Of a stretch of DNA of 64,000 nucleotides, positions 1 through 9,217 are shown one piece after another. Positions within the stretch are counted from its first letter, which is position 1, and each line of letters begins with the position of its first letter. The position numbers were made by a program, and so were the translations under genes. Where the stretch lies: the NCBI RefSeq assembly GCF_900106775.1, contig NZ_FNNQ01000008.1:1-64000 (forward strand). The letters run 5' to 3'. The notes beneath the pieces are model-generated. The model saw only the letters and a program-made list of their open reading frames with translations, was not told the origin of the DNA and ran no database searches. Origin of the DNA: Marininema mesophilum. GTDB lineage: Bacteria > Bacillota > Bacilli > Thermoactinomycetales > DSM-45169.

Positions 1-182
1 TTCAATGAAGTCAGTTGGGCAGAACAGGTTCCATAGGTCAGACCTTTTCCTGTGCTGTCATAGGATTCGTTCCATCTGGCTAGAAAGTGATTAAAAGTGA
101 AGCGACTACAACCGATAGATTTATTGATGAGATTGGTTTGTTCCTTCGTTGGACACAAACGAAATTTAAACGCTTTGTGCAT
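1..182 (-). CDS. tnpB: TnpB/OrfB of an IS200/IS605-type element, N-terminal part, cut by window edge
   Basis: Minus-strand reading frame starting at 182 behind a GGGGAGGTGA ribosome binding site and running off the left edge. The first residues (MHKAFKFRLCPTKEQ, then IGCSRFTFNHFLARW) are the classic TnpB/OrfB N-terminus. TnpB is an RNA-guided nuclease carried by IS200/IS605 elements, ancestral to Cas12. About 60 residues are visible and open, with no frameshift. No TnpA transposase lies upstream, so this looks like a tnpB-only (IS1341-like) copy. Whether the rest is intact cannot be seen. Confidence 0.88.
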   Translation of the reverse strand, partial: MHKAFKFRLCPTKEQTNLINKSIGCSRFTFNHFLARWNESYDSTGKGLTYGTCSAQLTSL

Positions 183-229
183 TAGCTCACCTCCCCTATA
201 CTTAATTATATACGGGGATAGCCGAACTT

Positions 230-310
230 GCGAGAGGGAAAAAACTCCCCCTCCCTCGTTCGACGCGCCTTATATCCCATAGGCTGAAGCCAGGGGTTTT
301 ACGGGCGCTT
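230..310 (-). mobile_element. Probable left end of the tnpB element
   Basis: Non-coding stretch upstream of tnpB with a short hairpin (GGCT-GA-AGCC near 281-292) followed by a GGGGTTTTACGGGC-like string. Subterminal hairpins of this kind are the recognition ends of IS200/IS605 elements. The exact cleavage point was not determined. Confidence 0.45.
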
Positions 311-319
311 TCTATTATT

Positions 320-676
320 TCACATGAGTGGAAGGCGGATCGTCAACATGCGATCAGTGGGGTCGGCATGGGTTTCCATCCGCGACACTTCCACCTTTCC
401 CGGCAGAAGCATCTCATAGACAAAGGCGGATTCCTCCACTGAATCTGTTGACCCTGTCGTTCCACGAACGATTAGAATCTGCCCTTCGACTCGGACATCG
501 ATTTCGTGCCGCTCCCGAAGTCCGGGAATCTCGATCATAACGATCAACATCCCATCCTTCTGGTAGAAATCTCCATGTATCCGATTCTGCTCTAACTCTT
601 GAGAGAGTCGTTGCATCTGAAGAAAAATCTCTCCCACCCAATCCTCGGGACCCTTCGCTAACCACGGCCGCAACAT
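320..676 (-). CDS. Small heat shock protein, Hsp20/alpha-crystallin family
   Basis: A 118-residue protein with one alpha-crystallin-like domain covering about residues 35-118. The domain begins at the ...DFYQKDGMLIVMIEIPG segment (beta strands 2-3) and ends in the strand pair around RMLTIRLPLM. Family members are ATP-independent holdases that bind unfolding proteins in the cytoplasm. It starts at ATG 676 behind GGAAAGGAGGATCGGG. The C-terminal I-x-I/V oligomerisation tail of many Hsp20 proteins is not present, so it may form smaller assemblies. It lies between the tnpB element and a small glycine-rich protein, with no obvious operon. Confidence 0.8.
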   Translation of the reverse strand: MLRPWLAKGPEDWVGEIFLQMQRLSQELEQNRIHGDFYQKDGMLIVMIEIPGLRERHEIDVRVEGQILIVRGTTGSTDSVEESAFVYEMLLPGKVEVSRMETHADPTDRMLTIRLPLM

Positions 677-735
677 CCCGATCCTCCTTTCCTACTAGGA
701 AATTACCCCGTTGAGGGTTCTCCCACTAGTAATGT

Positions 736-891
736 TTAATAGTAAGGCCCACCACAGGAGCTCCACCACCAGAAGATTGCAAAGAAGATGAAGAGGATGA
801 AGATTACTGCAAGCGCGATCCAGATGCCTGAAAACCATCCTCCTCCAAAGCCACCAAAATTACCTCCACCCTTAGTATGTGCTTTAGTCAT
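736..891 (-). CDS. Small glycine-rich single-pass membrane protein
   Basis: A 51-residue protein with a Gly/Phe-rich head (GGGNFGGFGGGWFSG) followed by one hydrophobic helix (about residues 22-42) and a short Trp/Cys/Gly tail. It resembles the small YjcZ-type membrane proteins of spore formers in composition, but I cannot assign a family. The ATG at 891 is preferred because GGGAGGAGGT lies 9 bases upstream; an in-frame upstream start at 921 would bury that site inside the gene. Function unknown. Confidence 0.6.
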   Translation of the reverse strand: MTKAHTKGGGNFGGFGGGWFSGIWIALAVIFILFIFFAIFWWWSSCGGPYY

Positions 892-982
892 CGACTTCCC
901 ACCTCCTCCCCTCCCACACAACGGCTCGGTATAGGGTATGTGCGAAGTACTTTTCTGGTATGGATAGATGCCCGGACTTCAC

Positions 983-1010
983 AAAAAAGCGCCCGCAAAT
1001 TTGCGAGCGC
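983..1010 (-). terminator. Rho-independent terminator after the DJ-1/PfpI gene
   Basis: On the minus strand the stem GCGCTCGCAAA/TTTGCGGGCGC is followed by TTTTTT, about 30 bases past the stop codon of the DJ-1/PfpI gene. Confidence 0.85.
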
Positions 1011-1038
1011 GTTGAGTCCAATGATCATCATGCATTGA

Positions 1039-1584
1039 TCACAGTAGACGAAGAAACTCTTTCATAAACCCAGGCAAATCTGGCCAAGCATGACCTGAAA
1101 CCAAGTTGCCATCCGTATGTAAAGGCTCCTCTATATACCGGGCACCTGTAGCTTCCACTTCGGGACGGCAGTTAGAAAAGGCGGTAAGGGAACGACCCTT
1201 TAGAACATCGGGTACTACATTAAAGACTAACGTAGCATGGCAGATGGCACCTACAGGCTTATTTGTCGTAAAGAAATGGCGTACGATATCCGGTAACTTC
1301 CCATGCATTCGGATATGCTCGGGTGCCCGCCCTCCAGGAATGATCAGCCCATCGTAATCTGTCGGATTAATCTCATCAAAGGAAATATGGCTATCTAGCC
1401 CATAAGCATGTTTTTCTGTAAAGGTATCTATATGAGGCTCAAAATCGTGCACGACTGTTTGTAGTCTCTTCTTAGTTGGTGCAGCAATGACTGCTTCATG
1501 TCCCTCTTCTAGCAGTCGATAATAGGGATAAAACACTTCCAATGCCTCAACAGCATCCCCAGTCAGAATCAAAACCTTCGCCAT
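1039..1584 (-). CDS. DJ-1/PfpI family protein
   Basis: A 181-residue one-domain protein of the DJ-1/PfpI class I glutamine amidotransferase-like fold. It has an N-terminal beta strand (KVLILTGDAVE), the IIPGGRAPE loop near 81-89 and the nucleophile elbow GAICHAT with Cys115-His116. Relatives act as deglycases/glyoxalases or stress chaperones; substrate cannot be read from sequence. The start at 1584 is chosen because GGGAGGG sits 7 bases upstream; a longer frame beginning at 1617 lacks such a site. Single gene with its own terminator. Confidence 0.85.
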   Translation of the reverse strand: MAKVLILTGDAVEALEVFYPYYRLLEEGHEAVIAAPTKKRLQTVVHDFEPHIDTFTEKHAYGLDSHISFDEINPTDYDGLIIPGGRAPEHIRMHGKLPDIVRHFFTTNKPVGAICHATLVFNVVPDVLKGRSLTAFSNCRPEVEATGARYIEEPLHTDGNLVSGHAWPDLPGFMKEFLRLL

Positions 1585-1829
1585 AATTAAACCCTCCCGT
1601 ACATTTTTTACTCGCAAGATATATATATTTCCTGTAATTGATTCCGTTAAACCTCCGTTGACTCAAAACATTGTGTTAAAATATGCTTATCTCGTATGAA
1701 AGGTAGGAATCATCCAGTGTGATCTCCATTCAATTTTCACTACACGCCTTCTCAGATCAATCACTCACATGGGCAGTATAACTTTCCATGACCACAAACC
1801 TTCTAAATAAAAATGGAGATTACCTACTT

Positions 1830-3065
1830 ATGAATAGATTCCCACTATCTTTCCGTGCACTATGGTTAGGACAAGGAGTAGCCAACCTTGCCGATTCCTT
1901 TTATATTATCGCAATCGTCACGTTGCTATATAATTTGAGCGGTTCTGCAACAATGGCGGCATCCATTCCCCTTTTACGTGTAGGAGCACAGATGACCAGC
2001 GGTTTTATCGCTCCGCTACTTCTGCATCGATTTCCTTTACATCGCATCCTTCTCACATCCCAAACAGGTCAGACTTTTCTGCTCATCATCCTCGCCACGA
2101 TGATCAGTTGGTTGAAAAGCCCACTTCCAGGGTTAGCCCTAGTCTTTGGTACCTCCTTTCTTGATGGCTGGACAACACCTGCACGGAATGCCTTGGTACC
2201 AAGACTTCTACCCACTGATTCCCTCATCCGTGGAAACAGTTGGCTCGCTACCACAGATCAAACCATCATGCTCCTCGGCTGGTCTACCGGCGGACTGCTT
2301 GTTGCTTACTTGGGAAGTAGTTCTCTCTTATGGATATCCGTCGGGCTTTTTATTATTTCTTGCCTAGCCCTTACGCCGGTGCGAGATCCTGAGCCAAAAA
2401 ATGATGGACCTGAAAAACGACCTCCACGCTGGCACATTATGAAAGAAGGTTGGTCCACTATTCTTAACAACCCTACCCTCCGTCGCATTACTTTGATGGA
2501 TGTTATCGAGACTGCGTCGGGCACGATATGGATCGGTGCGATCATCCTTGTATTCGTAAAAGAAATCTTGCACCGCGGAGAAACTTGGTGGGGATGGATT
2601 AATGCTAGTTACTACACAGGTACTGTGTTAGGCGGCTTGCTCATCCTGACGCTTTCTCGTCTGTTCGCTCATCGATTGGTTCTAGGAATGATCATCGGAT
2701 CTGTGTGCAATAGTGTGTTGACCCTTTTATTCGCGCTGTTACCTGTCCCTATCGTATCTTTGGTTCTTAGTATCCTGATGGGACCCTGCTACCAACTACG
2801 CGATATCACCCAACGAACCCTTTTTCAGCAGGCTCTCTCATCTGAAACGACTCCAAAAGTCTTCGCTGCCCATGGAACCTTAATGTACGGTGTATTTGGT
2901 TTAGCGGTATTTGTCACGGGTGTTGTGGCAGACTCCTTTGGAGTTCGATCTGTTTACCTAGCAACCGCTGGTTTATTGGCTTGCTCAGTAATGATCGGGA
3001 CTCCTCTGTTGCGTAGCAATAATAGGAGTTCTTCAGAGTCAACATGCCATTCAAGCAGAGGCTAA
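1830..3065 (+). CDS. MFS transporter, DHA3-like (macrolide-efflux type)
   Basis: About 411 residues with some 12 hydrophobic segments and the N-terminal layout of DHA3-type major facilitator proteins (RALWLGQGVANLADSFYII, later FLDGWTTPARNALVPRLL between helices 4 and 5). Such proteins export drugs or unknown amphiphiles by proton antiport at the cell membrane; the substrate here is unknown. ATG 1830 has GGAG 11 bases upstream. An in-frame ATG at 1788 adds 14 polar residues but has no visible ribosome site. It is divergent from the DJ-1 gene and convergent with corA. Confidence 0.8.
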   Translation: MNRFPLSFRALWLGQGVANLADSFYIIAIVTLLYNLSGSATMAASIPLLRVGAQMTSGFIAPLLLHRFPLHRILLTSQTGQTFLLIILATMISWLKSPLPGLALVFGTSFLDGWTTPARNALVPRLLPTDSLIRGNSWLATTDQTIMLLGWSTGGLLVAYLGSSSLLWISVGLFIISCLALTPVRDPEPKNDGPEKRPPRWHIMKEGWSTILNNPTLRRITLMDVIETASGTIWIGAIILVFVKEILHRGETWWGWINASYYTGTVLGGLLILTLSRLFAHRLVLGMIIGSVCNSVLTLLFALLPVPIVSLVLSILMGPCYQLRDITQRTLFQQALSSETTPKVFAAHGTLMYGVFGLAVFVTGVVADSFGVRSVYLATAGLLACSVMIGTPLLRSNNRSSSESTCHSSRG

Positions 3066-3069
3066 ACAA

Positions 3070-3105
3070 AAGCAGGCGAACCATCACGGTTCACCTGCTT
3101 TTCTT
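3070..3105. terminator. Bidirectional terminator between MFS gene and corA
   Basis: AAGCAGGCGAACC/GGTTCACCTGCTT hairpin flanked by A-run and T-run; it can serve both convergent genes. Confidence 0.85.
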
Positions 3106-3125
3106 ATCATTATAGGAAAAGAACC

Positions 3126-4073
3126 TTAATCAAACCAACCCTTACTCTTAAACCACATTGTCAAACTCAAAGCAATTAGAATCATCACTCCTAAGACAAT
3201 AAAATAACCTTCTTTTGTATGCAACTCTGGCATGTTCGTAAAGTTCATTCCGTAAACACCCGCCAAGAAAGTGAGCGGCATAAAAATCACGGTAATAATA
3301 GTAAGCGTCTTCATAATTCGATTCATACGAAAAGAGTTAAGGGAGAGATAACTATCCCGAATATCTGCTGTCATCTCCCGATTAGATTCGATCATGTGAG
3401 CAAGTTTTACTAAGTGGTCATGGATATCACTAAAATAAAAGCGACGCTCTTCCGTTCTCATAAATTGCTTGGAGTTGATAATCCGATACAAAAGATCTCT
3501 CATGGGCATCACACTATGGCGAAGCCGGATCAAATCACTCCGAATAGTAAACACTTCATCAATCAACTTCGGTGTTGAAGCTTCTTGACGACTATCTAGT
3601 TCATCTAAACGATCTTCGATCTTATGTACCACCGGGAACAAAGTATCCACGATTTTATCCATAATCATATGGGTGATCACAGTAGGACCATGATTCGATA
3701 AGTCCTGCGCCTTAAAGACACGACGCCGGGTCTCCTCTATCTCGTCTGAACGATGAAGATGGAAGCTGACGATAAAGTTCTCACCAACAAACAAATTGAC
3801 CTCCTTCGGCTTCAAGGTGTCCGTATTCATATCATGAACTATGAGGAAGACATGATCATTATAATAGTCCATCTTTGGACGTTGGAGACGATGAAGACAA
3901 TCTTCAATGGCTAATGGATGAAATTCAAAAAAATCTGCTAGTAAATTCGCTTCTTCCTCCGTCGGGGTAGCAAAATCTACCCAATACCATTTAATCCGAT
4001 CCTCTTTTAATTGAGCTAACTCCAAATCAAGGAGTGCTTCTTCGTCACAGGTAACAGCTAGTGTATGAATCAT
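3126..4073 (-). CDS. corA: CorA family magnesium/cobalt transporter
   Basis: A 315-residue protein with a long cytosolic alpha/beta and helical N-terminal domain (about 1-245) and two C-terminal transmembrane helices. The first ends in the selectivity signature YGMNF with Gly-Met-Asn at about 275-277, followed by a short acidic periplasmic loop and a second helix ending in KSKGWFD, a basic cytosolic tail. CorA forms pentameric Mg2+/Co2+ channels in the membrane. Full family length. No partner gene is evident. Confidence 0.93.
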   Translation of the reverse strand: MIHTLAVTCDEEALLDLELAQLKEDRIKWYWVDFATPTEEEANLLADFFEFHPLAIEDCLHRLQRPKMDYYNDHVFLIVHDMNTDTLKPKEVNLFVGENFIVSFHLHRSDEIEETRRRVFKAQDLSNHGPTVITHMIMDKIVDTLFPVVHKIEDRLDELDSRQEASTPKLIDEVFTIRSDLIRLRHSVMPMRDLLYRIINSKQFMRTEERRFYFSDIHDHLVKLAHMIESNREMTADIRDSYLSLNSFRMNRIMKTLTIITVIFMPLTFLAGVYGMNFTNMPELHTKEGYFIVLGVMILIALSLTMWFKSKGWFD

Positions 4074-4145
4074 TCAATCCCTCCGGGTTGGAACACAACT
4101 CTATCGAAATGCATCCTTGAATTTTTCTAGTGTAGAAGAGGCTTT

Positions 4146-5762
4146 CTACATAGAAAGCCGACTTTTTAATTGTTCCCGTAAGGCCCGTTTTAAAAACTTC
4201 CCTACTGAGGATTTAGGTAGTTCATCCATGAAGATGACTTCATCAGGTAGCCACCATTTTGCCACAGAAGGCCTCAGAAATTCAAGAATAACTTCGGCTG
4301 TGATCTCCTCCCGGTAACCTTCCTTTAGAACCACACAAGCCACTGGGCGTTCCTGCCACTTCTCATGGGGCATAGCGACTACAGCTGCTTCATATACCCC
4401 TTCATGGGCCATGATCGCATTTTCAAGATCCACTGAACTGATCCACTCTCCACCACTCTTAATCAGATCTTTGGTGCGGTCAGCAATCTTTATCGTTCCC
4501 TCTGTATCAATAGTTACAACATCCCCTGTATGAAACCATCCTTCACGGAAGGAATCAGTTGAACGATCCCCTTTATAGTACCCATCAGCAATCCATGGAC
4601 CGCGGATAAGCAACTCACCCATCTCTTCCCCATCCCAGGCAATCTCTTTACCATCGGGGCCCAGTGCACGTACTTCCAAACCAGGGGAGACAACCCCTTG
4701 CTTCGCCTTAATCGCTAATCTCTCCTCTAGCGGCAAATCCTTTTGATAGCTTTTTAAGTGAGAGACGGTCACAATGGGGCTAGTTTCGGTCATTCCATAG
4801 GCATGAACCACTGGAATTCCATGCTTCTCTTCAAAGGCACGGATCATGCTAGGTGGGGCAGATGCTCCGCCAAATAACAACATACGTAGACTGGAGAGAT
4901 CATAGCTCTTCGTCTCCAATTCCTTTAGAAGAGACATCCAGATGGTAGGCACACCACCTGTCACGGTTACCTTCTCAGACTGGATCAGATTGGCGATCAC
5001 ATCCGCTTTCATCATCGGCCCTGGCATCACTTGTTTAGCGCCAAACCAAGTAGCAGCAAAGGGAAGCCCCCATGCGTTCACATGGAACATCGGCACCACA
5101 GATAGGCAAGTGTCCCCCTCGGATAGACCGACCGTGTCAGCTAAACCCGAAATCATACTGTGGAGATAGATACTACGCTGGGTATAAAGAACACCCTTAG
5201 GCATCCCCGTTGTCGCCGAGGTATAACACATTCCCGCAGGAGAATTTTCGTCGAGATCCTTAGGGTAAACAAACTCAGGATTTCCTTGGGATAATAATTC
5301 TTCATAGGAGTATAGCGGAGATAGATTGGTCTCTGGCAATTCAGACTGATCTGTCATTATAATAAAGGCTTCCACCGTAGTTAGCTCGTCACGGATGGCT
5401 TCAATAAGTGGCAATAGGTTATCATCAATAAGCAGTATGCGATCTTCCGCATGGTTGATCACATAAGCTAGATGTTCTGGGGAGAGTCGCAGGTTAATTG
5501 TATGCAGAACGGCTCCCATCGATGGAATCGCAAAATATGCTTCGAGATGGCGGTAATGGTTCCAGGCCAATGTGCCGACCCGGTCCCCGTTATTGATTCC
5601 GAGCTTTTGCAATGCGTTGGAGAGCCGTCGTGCACGAACACCCATCTCAGCATAGGTCTCACGATGCAATCCCGAAGGAGTACATGAGACAATCTCCTTC
5701 TTCGGAAACACGCGCTCAGCACGCTCCAACATAGGGGAGATCAATAGTGGCACGTTCATCAT
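4146..5762 (-). CDS. Long-chain fatty acid--CoA ligase (AMP-forming)
   Basis: A 538-residue ANL-superfamily enzyme that activates a carboxylate with ATP to an acyl-adenylate and then to acyl-CoA. The P-loop YTSATTGMPKGV is at about 180-191, the YGMTETSP motif follows in the middle, and the C-terminal domain has the GWFHTGDV motif and the catalytic Lys context KSSVGKFLKR. It resembles the medium/long-chain ligases used in beta-oxidation. The tandem ATG at 5762/5759 is chosen with AAAGGCGGG upstream; a frame extension to 5807 lacks a ribosome site. Single gene; substrate chain length is inference. Confidence 0.88.
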   Translation of the reverse strand: MMNVPLLISPMLERAERVFPKKEIVSCTPSGLHRETYAEMGVRARRLSNALQKLGINNGDRVGTLAWNHYRHLEAYFAIPSMGAVLHTINLRLSPEHLAYVINHAEDRILLIDDNLLPLIEAIRDELTTVEAFIIMTDQSELPETNLSPLYSYEELLSQGNPEFVYPKDLDENSPAGMCYTSATTGMPKGVLYTQRSIYLHSMISGLADTVGLSEGDTCLSVVPMFHVNAWGLPFAATWFGAKQVMPGPMMKADVIANLIQSEKVTVTGGVPTIWMSLLKELETKSYDLSSLRMLLFGGASAPPSMIRAFEEKHGIPVVHAYGMTETSPIVTVSHLKSYQKDLPLEERLAIKAKQGVVSPGLEVRALGPDGKEIAWDGEEMGELLIRGPWIADGYYKGDRSTDSFREGWFHTGDVVTIDTEGTIKIADRTKDLIKSGGEWISSVDLENAIMAHEGVYEAAVVAMPHEKWQERPVACVVLKEGYREEITAEVILEFLRPSVAKWWLPDEVIFMDELPKSSVGKFLKRALREQLKSRLSM

Positions 5763-5928
5763 AGCGCTTTCCCGCCTTTCAGATTGGTTGTAGGATTCTT
5801 CGTCCATTATACTAGATCCAATCTACATTAAAAACGCTTTCAAAAGGATTGAAAAGAGAATTTGTTTCAATGAACCTGTGTTTAGAAGGAGATCACTTGT
5901 GATGATCTCGATATACTCCTATTGAGAA

Positions 5929-6297
5929 TCACCCTTTCTCCATCCCCTTTACCCAGTCGTGCTCCCACCCTAAAAGACGCCGGATACAACGGTGGTTCTC
6001 TGACATAGTGGAAAAATGATGAGCAAGGGCTTCCTGAACTAACGGCAAAGGGAAAAGATTCCTCTCTACGACGGCAGCCTCCGCATGCCCTAAGAGTGAG
6101 CGATAAAAGGTCACATCTTCACTTGTATCCCCACAAGGACAAGGCACCTTCTCCACATGTGATCCGAGTAGATCCACGCTGCTCGCTAATTCCTGGCGCA
6201 CTTTTTCAGCTAAGTCCAGATCCCAGTACTCGTGATACAATTCTTCGAGCGCATTGAGAGCGTGGAGGTGAGCAAGCCACCCTTCATTAATCGCCAC
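5929..6297 (-). CDS. Hypothetical helical protein with a CPCG motif
   Basis: I do not recognise this 122-residue protein. It is predicted mainly helical, rich in Leu, Glu, His and Trp, with one CPCG at about residues 53-56 in the middle and a single further Cys near the C-terminus. No signal peptide or membrane segment is seen. It begins at GTG 6297 with AAAGGAAG eight bases upstream. It lies downstream of leuB but beyond that gene's terminator, so it probably has its own promoter. The two close cysteines could bind metal or be redox active; that is speculation. Confidence 0.6.
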   Translation of the reverse strand: MAINEGWLAHLHALNALEELYHEYWDLDLAEKVRQELASSVDLLGSHVEKVPCPCGDTSEDVTFYRSLLGHAEAAVVERNLFPLPLVQEALAHHFSTMSENHRCIRRLLGWEHDWVKGMEKG

Positions 6298-6400
6298 AGA
6301 ACATCTTCCTTTCTACTTGTTTTTACATCCGATAACTCGGGTTTATTGGTCATATTATTCCGTCAATTAACCGTTCATAAACCCCTTTTTTCTTAATAAT

Positions 6401-6454
6401 AAAAAACTGCAGATCAGCCTATGCATCATTTTAAACCAGGCTATCCACAGTTTT
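6401..6454 (-). terminator. Terminator of the ilv-leu operon
   Basis: On the minus strand AAACTGTGGAT-AGCCTGG pairs with a TAGGCTGATCTGCAGTTT arm (imperfect stem) followed by a T-run, directly after the leuB stop. Confidence 0.7.
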
Positions 6455-6461
6455 ATATCAT

Positions 6462-7601
6462 TTACATTTTTATAGAGTCATTTGACATCATTGCTTCTAC
6501 GGGAATAGTAGGATCTGGCTGATATTTCTTAAGAGCTTCAACTACTTTGTCCCCTACCTCCTCGGTAGATAGCGCCAAACTTTCCGTAGACGCCATATCC
6601 ATCGTCCGTGCTCCAGAGGCGATGACATCGTTAACGGCTCCCTCGATGGCCTTTGCCGCCGCATCATCATGGAAAGAGTAGCGGAACATGAGGGCGACGG
6701 AGAGGATGGTAGCGATGGGATTGGCTACTCCTTGTCCCGCGATATCGGGAGCGGAACCATGAACAGGCTCATATAGGCCGCGATGCCCTTCACCTAGGCT
6801 AGCAGAAGGTAGTAGCCCGATGGATCCTGTAAGAATAGCCGCTTCATCACTAAGAATATCCCCAAACATATTTTCTGTGACGATAACATCAAAGTCCGCG
6901 GGTCGACGAATCATCTGCATCGCACAATTATCAACTAAAAGATGATCCAGCTCCACATCGGGATATTCCTTCGCTACTCGTTCCGCAACCTTGCGCCACA
7001 GGCGTGAGCTTTCAAGGACATTGGCTTTATCAACCGAGGTAACCTTCCCCCGTCGTACCTGAGCAATCTCAAAGGCACGACGAACAATGCGCTCCACCTC
7101 AACCTCAGTGTATACCAGTGTATCTGTCGCCCGTTCACCAGCAGGGGTTTCCTCAGTAAATTTCTCACCAAAGTAGATCCCCCCTGTCAATTCCCTGACA
7201 ACCAGAAAATCCACCCCTTGCAATACTTCTGCTTTCAAGGTGGAACTCTCTTCTAAACCAGGAAAGAGAGTAGTAGGCCGAAGATTGGCAAAGAGATCGA
7301 GTTCCTTTCGCAGTCCGAGAAGCGCTTTTTCTGGGCGCAATTCTGGGGGATTGCGATCCCAGCTAGGTCCACCCACCGCTCCAAGCAATACTGCATCGGC
7401 TTGTTTACACAGGGTAAGCGTCTCTTCGGGTAATGGATTTTTCAATCGATCAATCGCTGAACCTCCGATCCAGCCAAAGTCGATTTGAAAGGTGTAGCCG
7501 AACCGTTCTCCGGTGGCTTTCATCACTTTGGCACCTTCATCCGTGATCTCTGGACCAATTCCATCCCCAGGTAGAAAAGCTATTCGCTTCGGGGCTGCCA
7601 T
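6462..7601 (-). CDS. leuB: 3-isopropylmalate dehydrogenase
   Basis: LeuB oxidises 3-isopropylmalate with NAD+ to the leucine precursor 2-oxoisocaproate. The sequence shows the family N-terminus (FLPGDGIGPEI), the RELTGGIYFGEK substrate loop, and the metal/cofactor region (ENMFGDILSDEAA, then PVHGSAPDIAGQGVANP). About 379 residues, slightly longer at the C-terminus than the usual 360-370. Start 7601 has AAGGAG ten bases upstream; an ATG at 7628 overlapping the leuA stop (ATGA) is the alternative and adds nine residues. Last gene of the ilv-leu operon. leuC and leuD are not in this window. Confidence 0.96.
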   Translation of the reverse strand: MAAPKRIAFLPGDGIGPEITDEGAKVMKATGERFGYTFQIDFGWIGGSAIDRLKNPLPEETLTLCKQADAVLLGAVGGPSWDRNPPELRPEKALLGLRKELDLFANLRPTTLFPGLEESSTLKAEVLQGVDFLVVRELTGGIYFGEKFTEETPAGERATDTLVYTEVEVERIVRRAFEIAQVRRGKVTSVDKANVLESSRLWRKVAERVAKEYPDVELDHLLVDNCAMQMIRRPADFDVIVTENMFGDILSDEAAILTGSIGLLPSASLGEGHRGLYEPVHGSAPDIAGQGVANPIATILSVALMFRYSFHDDAAAKAIEGAVNDVIASGARTMDMASTESLALSTEEVGDKVVEALKKYQPDPTIPVEAMMSNDSIKM

Positions 7602-7624
7602 GATTGCCACTCCTTTCGCTCTTC

Positions 7625-9193
7625 TCATTCACCTACTGCGGGTGCAATCTCCTTTTGTTTCTTCTGCCGGTTCCGCATTGAAAGTAATCGATTAATTCCA
7701 TGGATATAGGCCCGGGCACTTGCCTCCAATATATCCGTGGAGACGCCTCGTCCCTGTACCGTTATATCAGAATCATCATCATGCAGTTTCACATACACCT
7801 CACCCAAGGAGTCCGTGCCATGGGTAACCGATACAATTTTATAATCTGCAAGATTCCAGGATTCATTGGTGATGCGATCAACTGCCTTAAAGATCGCGTC
7901 CACGGACCCATTTCCACATGCTGCTTCCTCCACCTTCAGCCCCATTCGGTTATCCATGAGACGTAGGGAAGCAGTCGGAACGGATTGACTCCCATAAGCC
8001 ACTTGTACGGTCTCAAAGGTAAACACTTCTTCTTCCTCTTCTCCAATTCGCTCTTCGATGAGGGAAACCAGATCCTCATCTTCGATCACCTTTTTCCGAT
8101 CCGTCAACTCCTTAAATCGGTGGAATAGCTGATTGATCTGTTCGTCATTAAAAGCATAGCCGAATTGTGATAATTTATCGCGGAAAGCATGACGTCCAGA
8201 GTGTTTACCCAGTACCAACAAGGTATTCGATTGACCCACTGTTTCTGGATTCATGATCTCATAGGTTGCAGCATTTTTTAGCATGCCATCTTGATGAATC
8301 CCTGACTCATGGGCGAAGGCATTGGTTCCTACGACAGCTTTATTCCCAGGAACAAACATCCCCGTCATTTTGGAAATCAATCGACTTGTGCGAGCAATTT
8401 CAGACAATTGAAGATCCGTCTCCATTCCATAATAAGAAGCTCGAGTGTACAAAGCCATCGCAACTTCCTCTAGGGCAACATTTCCGGCTCGCTCACCAAT
8501 CCCGTTGATCGTTCCTTCCACTTGTTCGGCACCTGCTTCAATTGCCGCCAAGCTATTGGCCGTCGCCATGCCCAAATCATCGTGGCAGTGGGCTGACAAC
8601 TTTACCTTTTCAATCCCTGGAACATGGGTCTTTATATACCGAAATATATTGCCATATTCCTGGGGTGAAAGATAACCGACAGTATCCGGAATGTTGATCA
8701 CATCCGCTCCCGCGTCAATCGCTCGCTTGACTACCTCACAGAGAAAATCCAGCTCAGTACGCCCACCATCCTCTGCTGAAAATTCCACATGGGAGAAAAA
8801 CAGTTTCGCATACCGGACAGCATCTTCTGCCTGATTTAGAACTTCCTCCTTCGTCATGTTTAACTTATACTCCCTATGAATAGGGGAAGTCGCTATGAAC
8901 ACATGGACGCCAGGGTTTACTGCTGTCTTCAAGGCCTCCCAGGCCGCATCAATATCACTACGAACTGCTCGGGCAAGGCTGACTACAGTCGGATTCTGTA
9001 CCGCCTCTCCTACTTTCCGAACTGCCTCACGATCTCCAGGGGAGGAGGCGGCAAATCCTGCTTCAATCACATGGATGCCCAATTTTTCAAGCTGAAGGGC
9101 GATCGCCACCTTCTCTTCTACATTTAGGTTTACTCCTGGGGACTGCTCGCCGTCTCGTAATGTCGTATCAAAAAATTGGACATTTCGGCCCAT
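7625..9193 (-). CDS. leuA: 2-isopropylmalate synthase
   Basis: LeuA condenses 2-oxoisovalerate with acetyl-CoA, the first committed step to leucine. The 522-residue protein has the catalytic TIM-barrel start FFDTTLRDGEQSPGV, the HCHDDLGMATANSLA metal-binding segment, and a C-terminal LeuA regulatory domain (about 395-510) that binds leucine for feedback inhibition. ATG 9193 follows AGAAGGAGGATGCGGT. It lies 24 bases downstream of the second ilvC and overlaps leuB's alternative start, so it is within the ilv-leu operon. Confidence 0.97.
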   Translation of the reverse strand: MGRNVQFFDTTLRDGEQSPGVNLNVEEKVAIALQLEKLGIHVIEAGFAASSPGDREAVRKVGEAVQNPTVVSLARAVRSDIDAAWEALKTAVNPGVHVFIATSPIHREYKLNMTKEEVLNQAEDAVRYAKLFFSHVEFSAEDGGRTELDFLCEVVKRAIDAGADVINIPDTVGYLSPQEYGNIFRYIKTHVPGIEKVKLSAHCHDDLGMATANSLAAIEAGAEQVEGTINGIGERAGNVALEEVAMALYTRASYYGMETDLQLSEIARTSRLISKMTGMFVPGNKAVVGTNAFAHESGIHQDGMLKNAATYEIMNPETVGQSNTLLVLGKHSGRHAFRDKLSQFGYAFNDEQINQLFHRFKELTDRKKVIEDEDLVSLIEERIGEEEEEVFTFETVQVAYGSQSVPTASLRLMDNRMGLKVEEAACGNGSVDAIFKAVDRITNESWNLADYKIVSVTHGTDSLGEVYVKLHDDDSDITVQGRGVSTDILEASARAYIHGINRLLSMRNRQKKQKEIAPAVGE

Positions 9194-9217
9194 ACCGCAT
9201 CCTCCTTCTAATTCAGT

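Noticed and set aside
97..282. Plus-strand open frame of about 61 codons at the left edge
   Set aside because: It is antisense to the TnpB start and left end, has no ribosome site and no protein-like composition.
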